Below the pieces are notes generated by a model, which worked only from the letters and a program-made list of their open reading frames with translations, was not told where the DNA came from and made no database searches. A stretch of DNA of 64,000 nt from Amia ocellicauda. Lineage: Eukaryota; Chordata; Actinopteri; Amiiformes; Amiidae. The DNA lies in assembly GCF_036373705.1 (NCBI RefSeq), contig NW_027102659.1, forward strand, positions 496,001-560,000, in the 5' to 3' direction. Below, piece after piece: positions 19,244-29,413 of this stretch (positions are counted from its first letter, which is position 1; each line of letters opens with the position of its first letter). Made by a program: the position numbers and the translations under genes.

Positions 19244-20537
19244 ACGGAACGTTTCTCCTCTGATTCACCTCAATAATGTTGTCAAACACAGCATACACGA
19301 CCATATTTACAGTGTGTGGTAGAGGCTGCTTGAAACGCATCTCCAAACGCATATTGCCCGTCTTCATCAGTGAAATATGTTGTCCACACTCTTCGTCAGG
19401 GGTCAGGTTGAAACCATACAGGGTGTAACCGCTGCAGTATTCCCGGCGATCGATCAGCAGAGTTTGATCCTTGAGATGGCGACCCGTAGCCAGTACTAGA
19501 CTGTAATATTCACGAACCGCATTGCCGTTTTCAAAGTCAGGTTGAAAAGGTCTGGATGGAACCTGCACACCATCGACGTACAACGCTATAAATTCCGCGT
19601 TATAATGTTTAAAGTTAAAGGTGTTCTTGTTGTAAACCCCGGTAAATGCATCATTATCCACGAGACCTATAATAACCTGTTTTGGGAGCTGTCCTAGAAA
19701 CAGATTTTCCTGGTTCATCACCCGTGTCCCTGCGGGGATACTGTGGACTTTCATATAGACTCTTTCGATCGGGTACTTGGCGTTTGCCGTCACTAACGCC
19801 AGCGCGTGTCCTAGTTTAACCGCCGGGGAGACGGACACTTATTTCACAAACAGCGAGGCCGATAATATGGTCAGTTTATATTTTTCCGTATCAGGGGTCA
19901 TCAGACAAAAAGCACTTTTACTACGGATCATTTTAATTTTAATGTCTACCCCGTTGAGCATGAGTTTTTCTTGGAAAAATATGTCTGCATGGATATGCCC
20001 CATTAGCTCAAAGGTCCTCCCTTCTGTTGAAGAGGCCGATCTTTTTTGCAAACCCTTATTGAGTCCCTCTGGATCCTTGTCGTCCATAGCTTCCGGGATG
20101 TCTTTGAAGAGAAGGCCGGGGCTGAACTGTTTGCTTAGGGTCTCCTCACTATAATTAAGGATACACTCCATCATGACTCTATAGGGGTAAGTATTGCTGC
20201 TTTGACTAATGAGCCGATCTCCCAGGGTCACATCCACCTGTGAAAACATGGTGGCCACCGGGTAATTGATGACCCCAGCGTTGGCCGTCTTCTCGATTGC
20301 ATCGCCATCCTCATTAGTCACTTTACAGTTCATTAAAATAAATGTGTTTTTCAAATCATTATAATCCTCGCCATTGCCAGCTATAAAAAACTCCAGAGGG
20401 GCCATGTCTGAAATTGCAGAAAGAGGGGGAATCTCTACATATATGCTCTTATCTATACTCGTTTGAGTGTATGGAACTGTAAACAGATCCAGTTCTGATT
20501 TGACGCATTCTTCCAATAGACTGTGGACAAAAGACAT
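19230..20537 (-). pseudogene. Polinton major capsid protein (P3)
   Basis: This is the double-jelly-roll capsid gene. It is broken about once, and both long parts remain open. It has several substitutions not seen in the other copies, for example in the N-terminal block around GNGEDYNDLKNTF. Confidence 0.86.
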
Positions 20538-20539
20538 GT

Positions 20540-21027
20540 TTAAAAGATATATCCTGAGGCTCTATTTTTCTTTCTTTGAGACTTTCTTTTTGCAGGTTTT
20601 TTCTTGTGCTGCTTCCTTCTCCGAGTGTTTCCACGATATGTTGGAGAATGAGAGATTCTTCGTTTTCTGTTAGCCACGGATCATCGTCGCCCTGGTGGAC
20701 ACATGCTGTTTCTTCTTTTACCCCCCCTCCTCGCCATTACCATGAGACCCGAACCCTCCTGATGCTCATGGCTAGCTGCCCGGTTCATAACATTGGTGAA
20801 CACGTCACTAACAATATTTTTAGCCGCTGATTTCAAGTGGGGTCTGGCTATAGCAAAGCCTCTCTTAAGCAGGGGTACGGCCATTCTAAAGAGACCACGA
20901 AAGAGTCCTCCTAGACCGGCGCCATACATTGTGGGGGCTCCTACAAAACCGGGCAAGCCGTTCCATCTTGCATCTTGTAATAATCCACATTGGCGCTAGG
21001 ATCTACATAACCCCTCGAGGTAGCCAT
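20540..21027 (-). pseudogene. Small basic capsid/core protein (P3)
   Basis: The Gly-rich amphipathic block and basic tail match the whole-looking gene of P2. It is broken about twice here. Confidence 0.68.
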
Positions 21028-21028
21028 T

Positions 21029-21763
21029 TTAATAATGTACACACTGTTTCAGGGGTCGAAAATGTAGTTTGACAACTTAACTTTACCGAAGCGGAAGGGT
21101 ACGTTGATATTCTGATCCGATTTGACTTCGATCGTGATGTTGTCAAAGTGGGTCTTTGAGACTGGTACGTAGTGTGGCTTGTCATAAGTAATTGTGACCA
21201 TGTCATTGCTTTTACCTTTAATAAGTACATTTCTCAAAAGGGGGACATAACTATCCCCGACCCTCTGGTGGGTTATGATATCCGTATACACATAAAGAGT
21301 GTAAAAGCCGCCCCACCACTTCTGAGAACCTGCTCTCTGTGTCAGAATAGAACCCTAATATACGCCCCAGTTGGCCGCTGGTTTGAATGCTAATACCTGG
21401 TTTTGACACCTTGTACACTCTGTTTTTAATAGGGTTGTAATATAGCTTGATGTTGGGGGTGCCTTCTGAGAACTGTTTATGCATCTCATCTAATATTTTA
21501 TCCACATTGTCATAATAACCTCCTTGTATCGTGAATGTCCATTGACTCTTTTTAACATCATCAAAAATGGCGAAGGTGGCATCCTTATCTTGTAAAACAG
21601 CCCAAGTGTAAGGATACTGTATTTCCGCCAACCCCACTTCCCACGACCCCCTTAGATCTATAGATTTTCCAAATTGTACCGTGTAACTGGATATTTCATT
21701 TTTAGGGTATATATCGAGAGAGGCGTTACTGGGTAGAGTCACGTAGAAGCCTCCTGATTCCAT
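21029..21763 (-). pseudogene. Penton-like minor capsid protein (P3)
   Basis: It has the family opening GGFYVTLPSNAS and the WEVGLAEIQYPYTW block. It is broken about twice. Confidence 0.8.
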
Positions 21764-21809
21764 CTTGAGTATCGAGAGTAATGCCCCCAACACACCCGCG
21801 GGCATGTTG

Positions 21810-22919
21810 TTATAAGGATTGAATATCGCAAACCTGTTGTTCCGGGACCCAACTATTGAACTTTTCAGGCCATCCAAGCCATTTCACCAACACATATTTT
21901 TTCCGGTTCTGGGTTTTTTCAGCTAATATCTTTTCAACTCTGTATACACTGTCTTTACCCACAATAATTTTTTGTAACTCGGCTTCGTAAAACGTTCCTT
22001 CTATATCCTCCCCGTCATAGTCTTTTAACCGGTACACGGGGGGGGCTCTAGCCAACTGTTCGGTAACTGTAAAATATTCGTCAGAAAATGTTTGTTCATA
22101 ACCTTTGGCAAAAGTACTCCTTAGCTTTGAAACGCGAACCACATCACCGATGTTGAACTTATAAGTAGTTTTTCCCTTCTTAATAAATGGTCCGTATAAT
22201 TTTGTATAGACCTGAAAAGAATTACTTTGATCAACATCTATAGACTTCATTTTAATACTGGTGTGATACCCTTGGTTGTAAGCATCAATAAAATCCTGAA
22301 CTTTATCAAAATACTTGAACGTGTTGACCGCTGTAAAATATCTCCACATTTTGGTCTTTATGGTGCGGTTAAACCTCTCCACTACCGATGCTTTAAGCTC
22401 ATTTCCGGTGGTGAAATGATGTATTTTGTGTCTCTTCAGCAGATTCTGAAATTCTCTGTTGAGAAACTCTTTTCCTTAATCAGTCTGCAGTTTTTTAGGA
22501 CATCGACCCTGGGACAATATATCCTCAAAGACCCTCGTCACCGCTCGACCTGTTTTATTATGTAGAATTCGAGCCCAGGCATATTTTGATTAAACATCGA
22601 TACACATCAACATCAATTTGTGACCATTGTTATGTTTTGATAAATTTGACATATCGACTAGATCCATTTGCCATTGTGAGTCTATGTCAGTTGCATATAC
22701 GCGGTTTCTTTTAAAGTTAATCCTGAGAGGTTTATGTAAGGTATAGGCGTCTTGTTCCCGTAACCATTCTGAAACAACCACATCATTAACCTTCACTCCG
22801 GCCTCAGCGAGTCCTCTTTGAAAACCCTTCTTACCCGCCAAACCCCCAATCTTGGCTGGGTTGTAGTATAGTTCCTGCATTTGGGGAGCTTGCCGAGTCA
22901 TTCTGTCAAATAACCACAC
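21810..22919 (-). pseudogene. Polinton integrase with chromodomain (P3)
   Basis: It covers the same region as the open P2 integrase, with the C-terminal chromodomain (KWLGWPEKFNSWVPE) readable. It is broken about twice. Confidence 0.86.
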
Positions 22920-23072
22920 AGACCCACACTATGCGCAAAGTTTTTTACAAGGTTTTTTATTCAACTTCAGGAGAGCAGATACCCCTTTTTAGACATTTGA
23001 GAAAAGTATAACATACACAACAATTTTTTCTACGGTCCAGACAAAAAGAAATCAGATGATTGGTTACTTGAT

Positions 23073-23464
23073 CTATATCAACAAATATACCTGTTTCTTT
23101 ATCTTGTAGGCACACACCTCAGTTACATATGTAAATAAACAACAATATGACCTATTTTAAAATTAAACAGAGGTGTATTAAACATGCTCAGTAAAAGGTC
23201 ATACAGATGTTGATGAAATGGCCTAATATCATTCTTGGCCCCCTTGAGCGCTTCATCCCAGTGTTCGTACCCCCCGGTCTTTGTTACAGCAGCCATTAAC
23301 TTTTCCAGGTTTGAAAGTTGATCCTCATCGATGGTTAAATCTGTAGAGAAAAGGCTCGCGTTGGCTACTTTTCTGTCAAGCACATGGTGTAATAGCGCTC
23401 TCAGGTTAGCTGCAGAGTGTTGATGACAGAACCAGTTGCAGAAGCAGTCCAGAACATTCCCCAT
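23073..23464 (-). pseudogene. Accessory gene A, possibly Bcl-2-like (P3)
   Basis: The N-terminal part is the best preserved of all copies: MGNVLDCFCNWFCHQHSAANLRAL up to KIGHIVV. The BH1-like spacing supports a tentative Bcl-2-like reading only. It is broken about once near the end. Confidence 0.5.
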
Positions 23465-23476
23465 GTTCAAAGTCCC

Positions 23477-24325
23477 TTAGTTCAGGTCAGAGTCTGAATC
23501 AGTGGCGTAGATGTCGAATTCTTCGTCGCTGTCCCCAGCTTTAACTTCTTTACGGAAGAAATAAGCTTTTAGCTTGCCAGCGGTTTTTCTACTCGGCTCA
23601 TCCAGGTCATTGAGCAGCTGCCCAAGTTTCTCTATTATAAACGGCTCCTTTTTCAGCTCCAGCAAAATCTCATCTATGATTTTCTGGACTTGTCCCGCAG
23701 TGACATGTATGTGGGAGTAAGACAGCGCCTTGATTAGTGCCGGTTTCAGCCACGGTTTGTTCAGTCTTCTGTAAAACACGTTGAAATAGAACAGGAAATA
23801 GTAACGGTCTGGTTCAAACAAACAACTGTGTCTCAACTGACTGGGGTGATTCACTTCACACCCCCGACAGACTTCTTTCAGAGCTCGGTCGATGAGAGCA
23901 CTCAGAATATACACCAGGGTGCTTTTAACCACTCTGCTTACTTGGTCACATACCCCGGGCATAAATCCTTCGTCTTCATCACGCCCCCGGGACTGTCCGA
24001 TGCTCATTGGTTCGCCTGGTGGTTTGTGGGGTGTTTCTACATCCATTGGACTGACCCCCTCCTGAGACGCACAGACGGTAGACAGTTCGGCAAAATCGAG
24101 GCCCTCCATGAGCTCCAGAGGCTGGGGATCCCCGAGACTCATTTGGACATCCATCGCACCGCATGTTGTTTCGTCCTGAGGGACCGGGGTCTGAGGTCTT
24201 GGAGAGTAACCGCAGTCAAAGGGTTCCAGAGTGTATACAAAATCTGGGGAATAGAACCAGGGGTGATCCCGGGTTTGAAGAGGCCTGTAGAGCCTGTCGA
24301 CGTCCGCAGCTTTCGGGTAAGACAT
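23477..24325 (-). CDS. Accessory gene B, unknown protein with Cys/His motif (P3)
   Basis: This open frame of 282 residues is nearly the same as in P1, including CRGCEVNHPSQLRHSC and the acidic tail. A few conservative substitutions separate it from P1/P4. It is unrecognised. Confidence 0.6.
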   Translation of the reverse strand: MSYPKAADVDRLYRPLQTRDHPWFYSPDFVYTLEPFDCGYSPRPQTPVPQDETTCGAMDVQMSLGDPQPLELMEGLDFAELSTVCASQEGVSPMDVETPHKPPGEPMSIGQSRGRDEDEGFMPGVCDQVSRVVKSTLVYILSALIDRALKEVCRGCEVNHPSQLRHSCLFEPDRYYFLFYFNVFYRRLNKPWLKPALIKALSYSHIHVTAGQVQKIIDEILLELKKEPFIIEKLGQLLNDLDEPSRKTAGKLKAYFFRKEVKAGDSDEEFDIYATDSDSDLN

Positions 24326-24403
24326 TCTCTTTAATTTTAAACCATGAATGAATTGTTGCACCTTTTATCCTATCTCTTCACTACGTCATGACACACCGCC
24401 CTC

Positions 24404-24655
24404 TTAGAAGAGAGTAGCCCCTGAGCCGTCAGACCCCCCTCCAAAACCCCACACGTCGTCTGTTTTATCATCGTCGTCGTCATTCAAGGGGGATATATAA
24501 TCCATAATCCAGCATATTCTCCTTCTAACCAAATCCAGTTGCGAACATTTGGTCAAGATGTCAAAACCATCATTTATACAGTTTATGACCTCTTTCAAGA
24601 ACGGCCAGTCCACGGCGTCAAACATCATTTCAGTAACCTGTTTTTCTGGATCCTC
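24404..24655 (-). pseudogene. Accessory gene C, C-terminal fragment (P3)
   Basis: Only the Asp/Gly-rich end of the long form (VDWPFLKEVINC to GSDGSGATLF) remains. The element is cut inside this gene by host repeat. Confidence 0.7.
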
Positions 24656-24842
24656 TTGCCCTTGAGCAATGCAAAATAGGTCAGTGAAATTAGAAACCTT
24701 TATCTCACAGGCTGGCCCACGGGAAACGCCTGTGCGCGTTTTACCAGCCTGCTTCGATGGGAGCCATTCGAAACGCCAGGACGGGTCGGTTTTACCAGCA
24801 GTCTCCAACGGTAACCGTTCTAAGCAAGAGGTGACGGTGTCA

Positions 24843-24914
24843 GTTTCCGAAGTGTAGCGGTTATCACGTTCGCCTAACGCACGAAAGATCCCCGGTTTGA
24901 AACCGGGCGGAAAG
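24843..24914 (+). pseudogene. Degenerate tRNA-Val (AAC) copy
   Basis: It has the same acceptor, anticodon-stem and T-loop changes as the copy at 8010, and an altered start (GTTTCCGAAGTG). It is unlikely to be functional. Confidence 0.75.
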
Positions 24915-25457
24915 AGCCTGCTGTGGGCCGGCCCTTTTCGTCCTGCTTACCCTCGTGGTTCCCCGGAGGCGGTAGGTGGCTTTTCTTCATTGGAGTTCCC
25001 GAAATTGGTGGACTCAGAGCGTCCGTCCGTCGACAGGTTGAAATTGTAAACGCTGGTGTAGCCACTTTTAATTAAAATCTGATGATGATGTTATTGTTGT
25101 TGTTGTTGTTCTTGTTGTCGTCGTGGTCGCCGTCATTATTATTGTTAAAGTAAAGCTACCGTAAGGTGTAGAAGGCACAATAGCTCTGTGATTGTCTGAT
25201 GGTGGCACAAGACAAGCAGCAGCTGTTTGAACAAGCCATTGAGCATCACCTTGTTGGGGTAAGTGTAAGTCTTGTCATAGCTCAGGGCGTTCTTCCTTTG
25301 AAAGAGTTTCCAAAGTGTCCTGATGTGCCCTTGAGCAATGCAAAATAGGTCAGTGAAAATAGAAACCTTTATCTCACAGGCTGGCCCACGGGAAACGCCT
25401 GTGTGCGTTTTACCAGCCGGATTCGATGGGAGCCATTCGAAACACCAGGACGGGTTG

Positions 25458-25529
25458 GTTTCCGTAGTGTAGTGGCTATGATGTTTGCCTCACACGCGAA
25501 AGGTCCCCGGTTCAAAACCGGGCGGAAAC
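25458..25529 (+). pseudogene. Degenerate tRNA-Val (CAC) copy
   Basis: The acceptor stem pairs, but the D arm (TATGATG) and T loop (TTCAAAA) are altered and the anticodon stem has a G-T pair. It is probably inactive. Confidence 0.65.
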
Positions 25530-25755
25530 AACCCACGGTGCACGCGTGCCAGTGCCGTGTTACCCGTCCTCATCTCTCTGCCCCATGGCCGGCCGTCGTT
25601 TTCTCTTCCTCGGAGTGGCAAGAAATCCTGACCTTGAGAACAAACGATCGCAGAAGGGTAGCTTTGCGAGGCGCAGGAACTGACACTTTTAAAATCGATA
25701 CATGTTGTTGCTGTGACAATACGACCGTAGCAGGATCGGCGACATTGCTGTTACT

Positions 25756-25761
25756 CTTATG
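25756..25761. repeat. Left target site duplication of P4
   Basis: CTTATG stands immediately before the left inverted repeat and is repeated at 41933-41938 after the right one. Six bases is the usual Polinton duplication length. Confidence 0.93.
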
Positions 25762-25946
25762 AGTAGATAGTTGGTTTTTTTGGGTGCGGCCTATTTTGTT
25801 ATGACGTATGCCCTAAGCTTATTAATATTCCTACGTCATAATTGGGGGGCGTGATTCTAGGTAGAGTTATTTCCTTAATTATTCCTACGTCATATCCGTC
25901 AGAAAGTGTACACCCATAAAACCCTGAACAACAAGGCCGCCCATAA
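25762..25946. repeat. Left terminal inverted repeat of P4
   Basis: It begins AGTAGATAGT and matches the reverse complement of 41748-41932 with about six differences. It contains three ATF/CREB-like TGACGTA motifs (25802, 25832 and 25886, the last two on the minus strand), a GGGTGCGGCC block and a GGGGGGCGTGAT block. Confidence 0.93.
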
Positions 25947-26065
25947 CCTGTTGTTCTTGTTGTTCTTGTTGGTCAACTGTAGAGTGTGAATGGGTCGGCT
26001 CTTCCTGTAGTGGTTGGGGGTCTTTTTTAAATATACATGTAATGGTTTAGTAAATCTAAACCGTT

Positions 26066-26290
26066 ATAAGATCAACAAGTTCTGTTGTCTGTAATGGTCC
26101 CAGGTCTTAACAATGCCAGTTTTGAATAGTGCGTTTATCATATTCACACTGTCTCTGTCTGTCTCTCTCTCTCTCTCGCCCAATCATTTTATAAGATCAA
26201 CAAGTTCTGTTGTCTGTTATGATCCCAGGTCCTAACAATGCCTGTTTTGCATAGGGTACTTATGTTATCCACACTGTATCTGGCTCTGTC
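26066..26290. repeat. 125 bp imperfect tandem repeat with CT tract
   Basis: ATAAGATCAACAAGTTCTGT occurs at 26066 and 26191. Both copies continue with similar GTCCCAGGTCTTAACAATGCC-type sequence and CT-rich ends. The role is unknown. Confidence 0.8.
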
Positions 26291-27136
26291 TCTCCCCTCA
26301 AATTTAATTAAAAATAAAATTAAAAAAGAGGGTGTGTGTGTGGGTGTTTGTGTGTATAGGTTAATTGTGTTTGTAAAAAAAAAAAAAAAAAAGCTGTGGT
26401 TATATTTTATCTCTCACATAATGTGTTCAGTCGTTTTACTTAAATACATTCTAGGGTCTTAAAGCTCAAAAGAGTTAGACTTAAGATAAGGATATGCTTT
26501 TAAGGTATTTTAGCAGTCTCAATCCCTGATGATAAGGAATCGTTTAAAAAATAAAAACAACTGATCACTCAATGCTAAATAGATCACAACACTCAAGGCT
26601 AAATCACTCACACCATGGGGGGCGGGTGTGGGCTCAGACAACAGTAGGTATGGCGTGTGGTATCAAAACATTCAGAATACTTTTAACCTATATAATTTAT
26701 AAGCTTTGTAAAATAAACCCAAATATCTCTTTTGCGGGGATAAACGCTGTTCTGAGTAGTTTGTGACTTGTTTATTACCAAACAAAGCATCGCTATTAAA
26801 AAAAAAAAAAATCACTGTAAAAGCGCTAGTTATTTTAGATCTTTATAGTTATTTTCTTGGCTCAGGTTGTTTTTTAGCGCTTATAAAGGCCTGAAATATT
26901 CTTAGTGGTTGTTGACTATAGGTCTTGATGCTTAAAAATGTTTTTTTGAGAGACCAAAAGGTTCTAATAAAAGTTTAGAGTAGAGAGGAGAGAGATCGTC
27001 TCCATCTTGGTTTCTATTTGAAATTTGATGCAGTGTCATTTTATTGGTTGGTTTTGATATGTTAATTGGTAACAGGGCGGCACAAAGGCCAGACCAGAAC
27101 AATGCCTTACAAGCAGATCCGGCATGTGGCCATCAG

Positions 27137-27142
27137 TATAAG
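27137..27142 (+). promoter_or_regulatory. TATA box of the rightward early unit (P4)
   Basis: TATAAG lies about 70 bases before the first good ATG (27210, ACAATGTCCGG). It is repeated at 62162 in P7. A promoter for the spliced-looking left genes is likely. Confidence 0.6.
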
Positions 27143-27209
27143 TATGAAGGTCTGGTCTTCAGCTCGACAGACTCATACTGACCTTTCGATTTAAGACTAA
27201 AGATCAACA

Positions 27210-28669
27210 ATGTCCGGAAACAACATCAGCGACTTCGATTTAAACGAGTTTTTAGGCAAGTCTTCAGATTATTTTCATTGACTCAGAGCGTGTTGTGTGC
27301 ATGTATTGTAAATAAGGCTATAACATCTGTTTTAAGTTCTGTAAAATTATTTTTCAGCCAGTCAACAGCAGTTATTTCCCAACGCTGAGGAGATAATCTG
27401 GAACAACGACGGTAAGATTTTTGTGTTTGCGCTCATGGGTTCTTATGTATGGGTGTGTGTGGTTTTGAAGAGGCTCATTAGAGTTATGAAAACGTTTTAA
27501 TATATATTAATGCCGGTCTCTTTAATTACACAGATACTATCGAAAGGCCTGTGATTAATGTCTCCGAGGATCGACCAAGAGAAGTGGTTGTCCCTAGACA
27601 GGCTGTCTGCCGACCGGGTAAGAACTAAACCCCTGTTTGTTTGTATAACGTTTCTGTAAGATGTTTGAGTCCAGTTTTGTTAATTTAAAAAAATTATCCT
27701 GTCTAACAGTATTAAGAAACGTGGTTCGAGACAACGAAAGGCCTTCCACATCGAGGGCTTGTTTCGTTTTACCTACGAGAACAGTAACCTTTCAAGAATC
27801 TGAAAGGCCGTCAGCCCCGGTATCTGATAGCTGTGAGTATATATCTGCAGCCTGTAAGAGGTTAAAGCTTTTTATAAAGCGGTGTGGTTAAAGGTTAAAC
27901 ATGTCTCTTACCTTCACAGCGGTGCAAAAAGCTAAACCAGCCGAAAAACATAAGAAACGATTATTCTGTGGAGGTAAGTAAGATCTTTCAAACTTTAATG
28001 TTTTTAAAAGGGCTTTGTTTGCCCGTTGAGGGCTAATATTTAAGCCATGGGTGACCGTTTCCTGTAGGGCGGGGGCTTCTGGGAAAGATCTTTAGAAGTC
28101 CGGACAGGTCTAGGCTTGTTTCTGGGGAACGTGTTTAGAAATGACCGATTGCCGTACCGTCTGGTTAGGAAGTAAAGCCGTCTGAAAGGGTTTAGTAAGT
28201 TGTTTGGCTTATCTCCCGCTATTATACTTCTGTTTTAAAGTGGTTGTAGGAAAAGGCTTGAAGGTGTTCATTGTATTTAATATTTAAACAGATCGTGAAA
28301 ACGTTTGTGAAACAGGAAGTCCCGGGATCAGGAAGCGTTTACACTTGGAAGGTTCGTTTAAAAATGAAATGTTGTTGTGTGTGTGTGTGTTTTATTAACA
28401 ATATTACAGTTTTTAAAGAAACATTTAAGAAACAGTTTATTTACAGCGGCTTCTCTCTTTTACATTTATTATCAAGTCCTAATAAATATATTGTCTGTAA
28501 ATAATAAGGTGTTGTAGTGAATGTCTAAGGCTATTTTCAAAGGTCTAAAAAAGCTAAAGGTTTTGAATGTCCTGGACATGTTGTTTTAAGTTTGATTTCT
28601 GTCGCCGTTTAAAGATGTAAATGTAATGTATATTTTTATTCTTCCCAAGACTCTTGGGATAGTCATTCT
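27210..28669 (+). other. Spliced-looking early region (P4)
   Basis: No long frame exists, but at least five short open blocks are each bounded by a pyrimidine-rich AG before and a GT or GC donor after. Clear donors read GGTAAG (near 27413, 27617 and 27973) and acceptors read TTTTTCAG, TTACACAG, TCTAACAG and CTTCACAG. The first block starts MSGNNISDFDLNEF. The layout looks like a multi-exon gene leading towards the Pro/Ser-rich frame at 28670. Introns are known in vertebrate Polinton genes. The function is not recognised. Confidence 0.5.
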
Positions 28670-29251
28670 GTGGATGAGCTATTGAGGACAATTACCCCGT
28701 CTAAGTGGGATCAAACATCTTCCCCGGTGAGATCACCGAGAGGATCCCCCACGGTGGTCTTGGAGACCCCCCAACATCTACTCAGGCCACAGCCTTCTGG
28801 GGGTAATTCAACACCCCAGATTCAGCCCGCCGCATTGTCGGGCGGAACAAATACAGGCATCCAACAACCTCAGGGGTCGCCGTCAGTCAGGGCTGACACA
28901 CCACCCAACGACGGCCTGGTTTCAACATCGTCCCCCCAGACCCGTTTCTTGGCTACAGAAACGCGGAACAGTACCCCGCGCTTGGCCAGGGTGTCACCGC
29001 AAAGGCCTTCTTGGTCTCCGTCCATGAGTATACGCTCGCTCCCTGCCTCCTTCGACCGAGATTTACCGGAGCGACCATCCTTTGAAGCTGAGCCAGGCCA
29101 CCAGCCCCCGGAGCTACTTCCTGAAGGTCGGCATGAGTTGCTACATACTTTGTTACAAAATCAAAGACTTGTGTTACTGGGGCAAAACCTGGTGATAGAG
29201 AGCCAAAACACCCTTATTAATACCCTTACTAACGAATTGTACCGTATTTAA
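28670..29251 (+). CDS. Pro/Ser-rich protein with C-terminal coiled coil (P4)
   Basis: This open frame of 193 residues probably continues from upstream exons, because it has no ATG at its front and follows CTTCCCAAG. The first 130 residues are low-complexity Pro/Ser/Thr (PVRSPRGSPTVVLETPQH, SPQTRFLATETRN). The last 45 are helical and Leu-rich (ELLHTLLQNQRLVLLGQNLVIESQNTL). I do not recognise it. AATAAA at 29298 ends the unit. P7 carries the start of the same frame. Confidence 0.5.
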   Translation: MDELLRTITPSKWDQTSSPVRSPRGSPTVVLETPQHLLRPQPSGGNSTPQIQPAALSGGTNTGIQQPQGSPSVRADTPPNDGLVSTSSPQTRFLATETRNSTPRLARVSPQRPSWSPSMSIRSLPASFDRDLPERPSFEAEPGHQPPELLPEGRHELLHTLLQNQRLVLLGQNLVIESQNTLINTLTNELYRI

Positions 29252-29297
29252 TGTTTTAATAGACACAAAACGCCTTACTATTGTGGGTTGTTGGAAA

Positions 29298-29303
29298 AAT
29301 AAA
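29298..29303 (+). terminator. Polyadenylation signal after the Pro/Ser-rich gene
   Basis: AATAAAAAATAAA lies 47 bases after the stop of the preceding frame. Confidence 0.5.
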
Positions 29304-29413
29304 AAATAAATTAAAAAATGTCCTGACTTGGTAAAAGAACTCACAAACTAAAGGATTATGAACAAGCTAGGGCCCCAAAAAGACCTTCCCGAGAGAACAT
29401 CCCCGGCCCTGTT

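Larger units (their letters stand above)
18881..24655 (+). mobile_element. Polinton copy P3 (short at both ends)
   Basis: This 5.8 kb remnant has the same left junction as P2. It ends inside gene C, where it joins host repeat (TGCCCTTGAGCAATGC), so it lacks a right inverted repeat. It holds leftward genes from partial protease to partial gene C. It is a fossil with roughly five broken genes. It differs from P2 by scattered substitutions. Confidence 0.92.
24656..25761. repeat. Host tRNA-Val repeat block H3
   Basis: This non-coding host DNA comes between P3 and P4. The first part is a mosaic: a leader of the CAC type (to about 24788) switches to the leader of the AAC type (ACGGTAACCGTT) before the tRNA copy at 24843. 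It contains two degenerate tRNA-Val copies and the left target duplication of P4. Confidence 0.83.
25947..27209. other. Non-coding left leader of P4
   Basis: I see no gene here. It holds a 125 bp imperfect tandem duplication with CT microsatellites, a GT-rich stretch, A runs near 26377 and 26797, a G-rich GGGGGGCGGGTGTGGG block near 26618, and finally a promoter region. Copy P7 retains only the part from about 26637 on. Confidence 0.7.
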
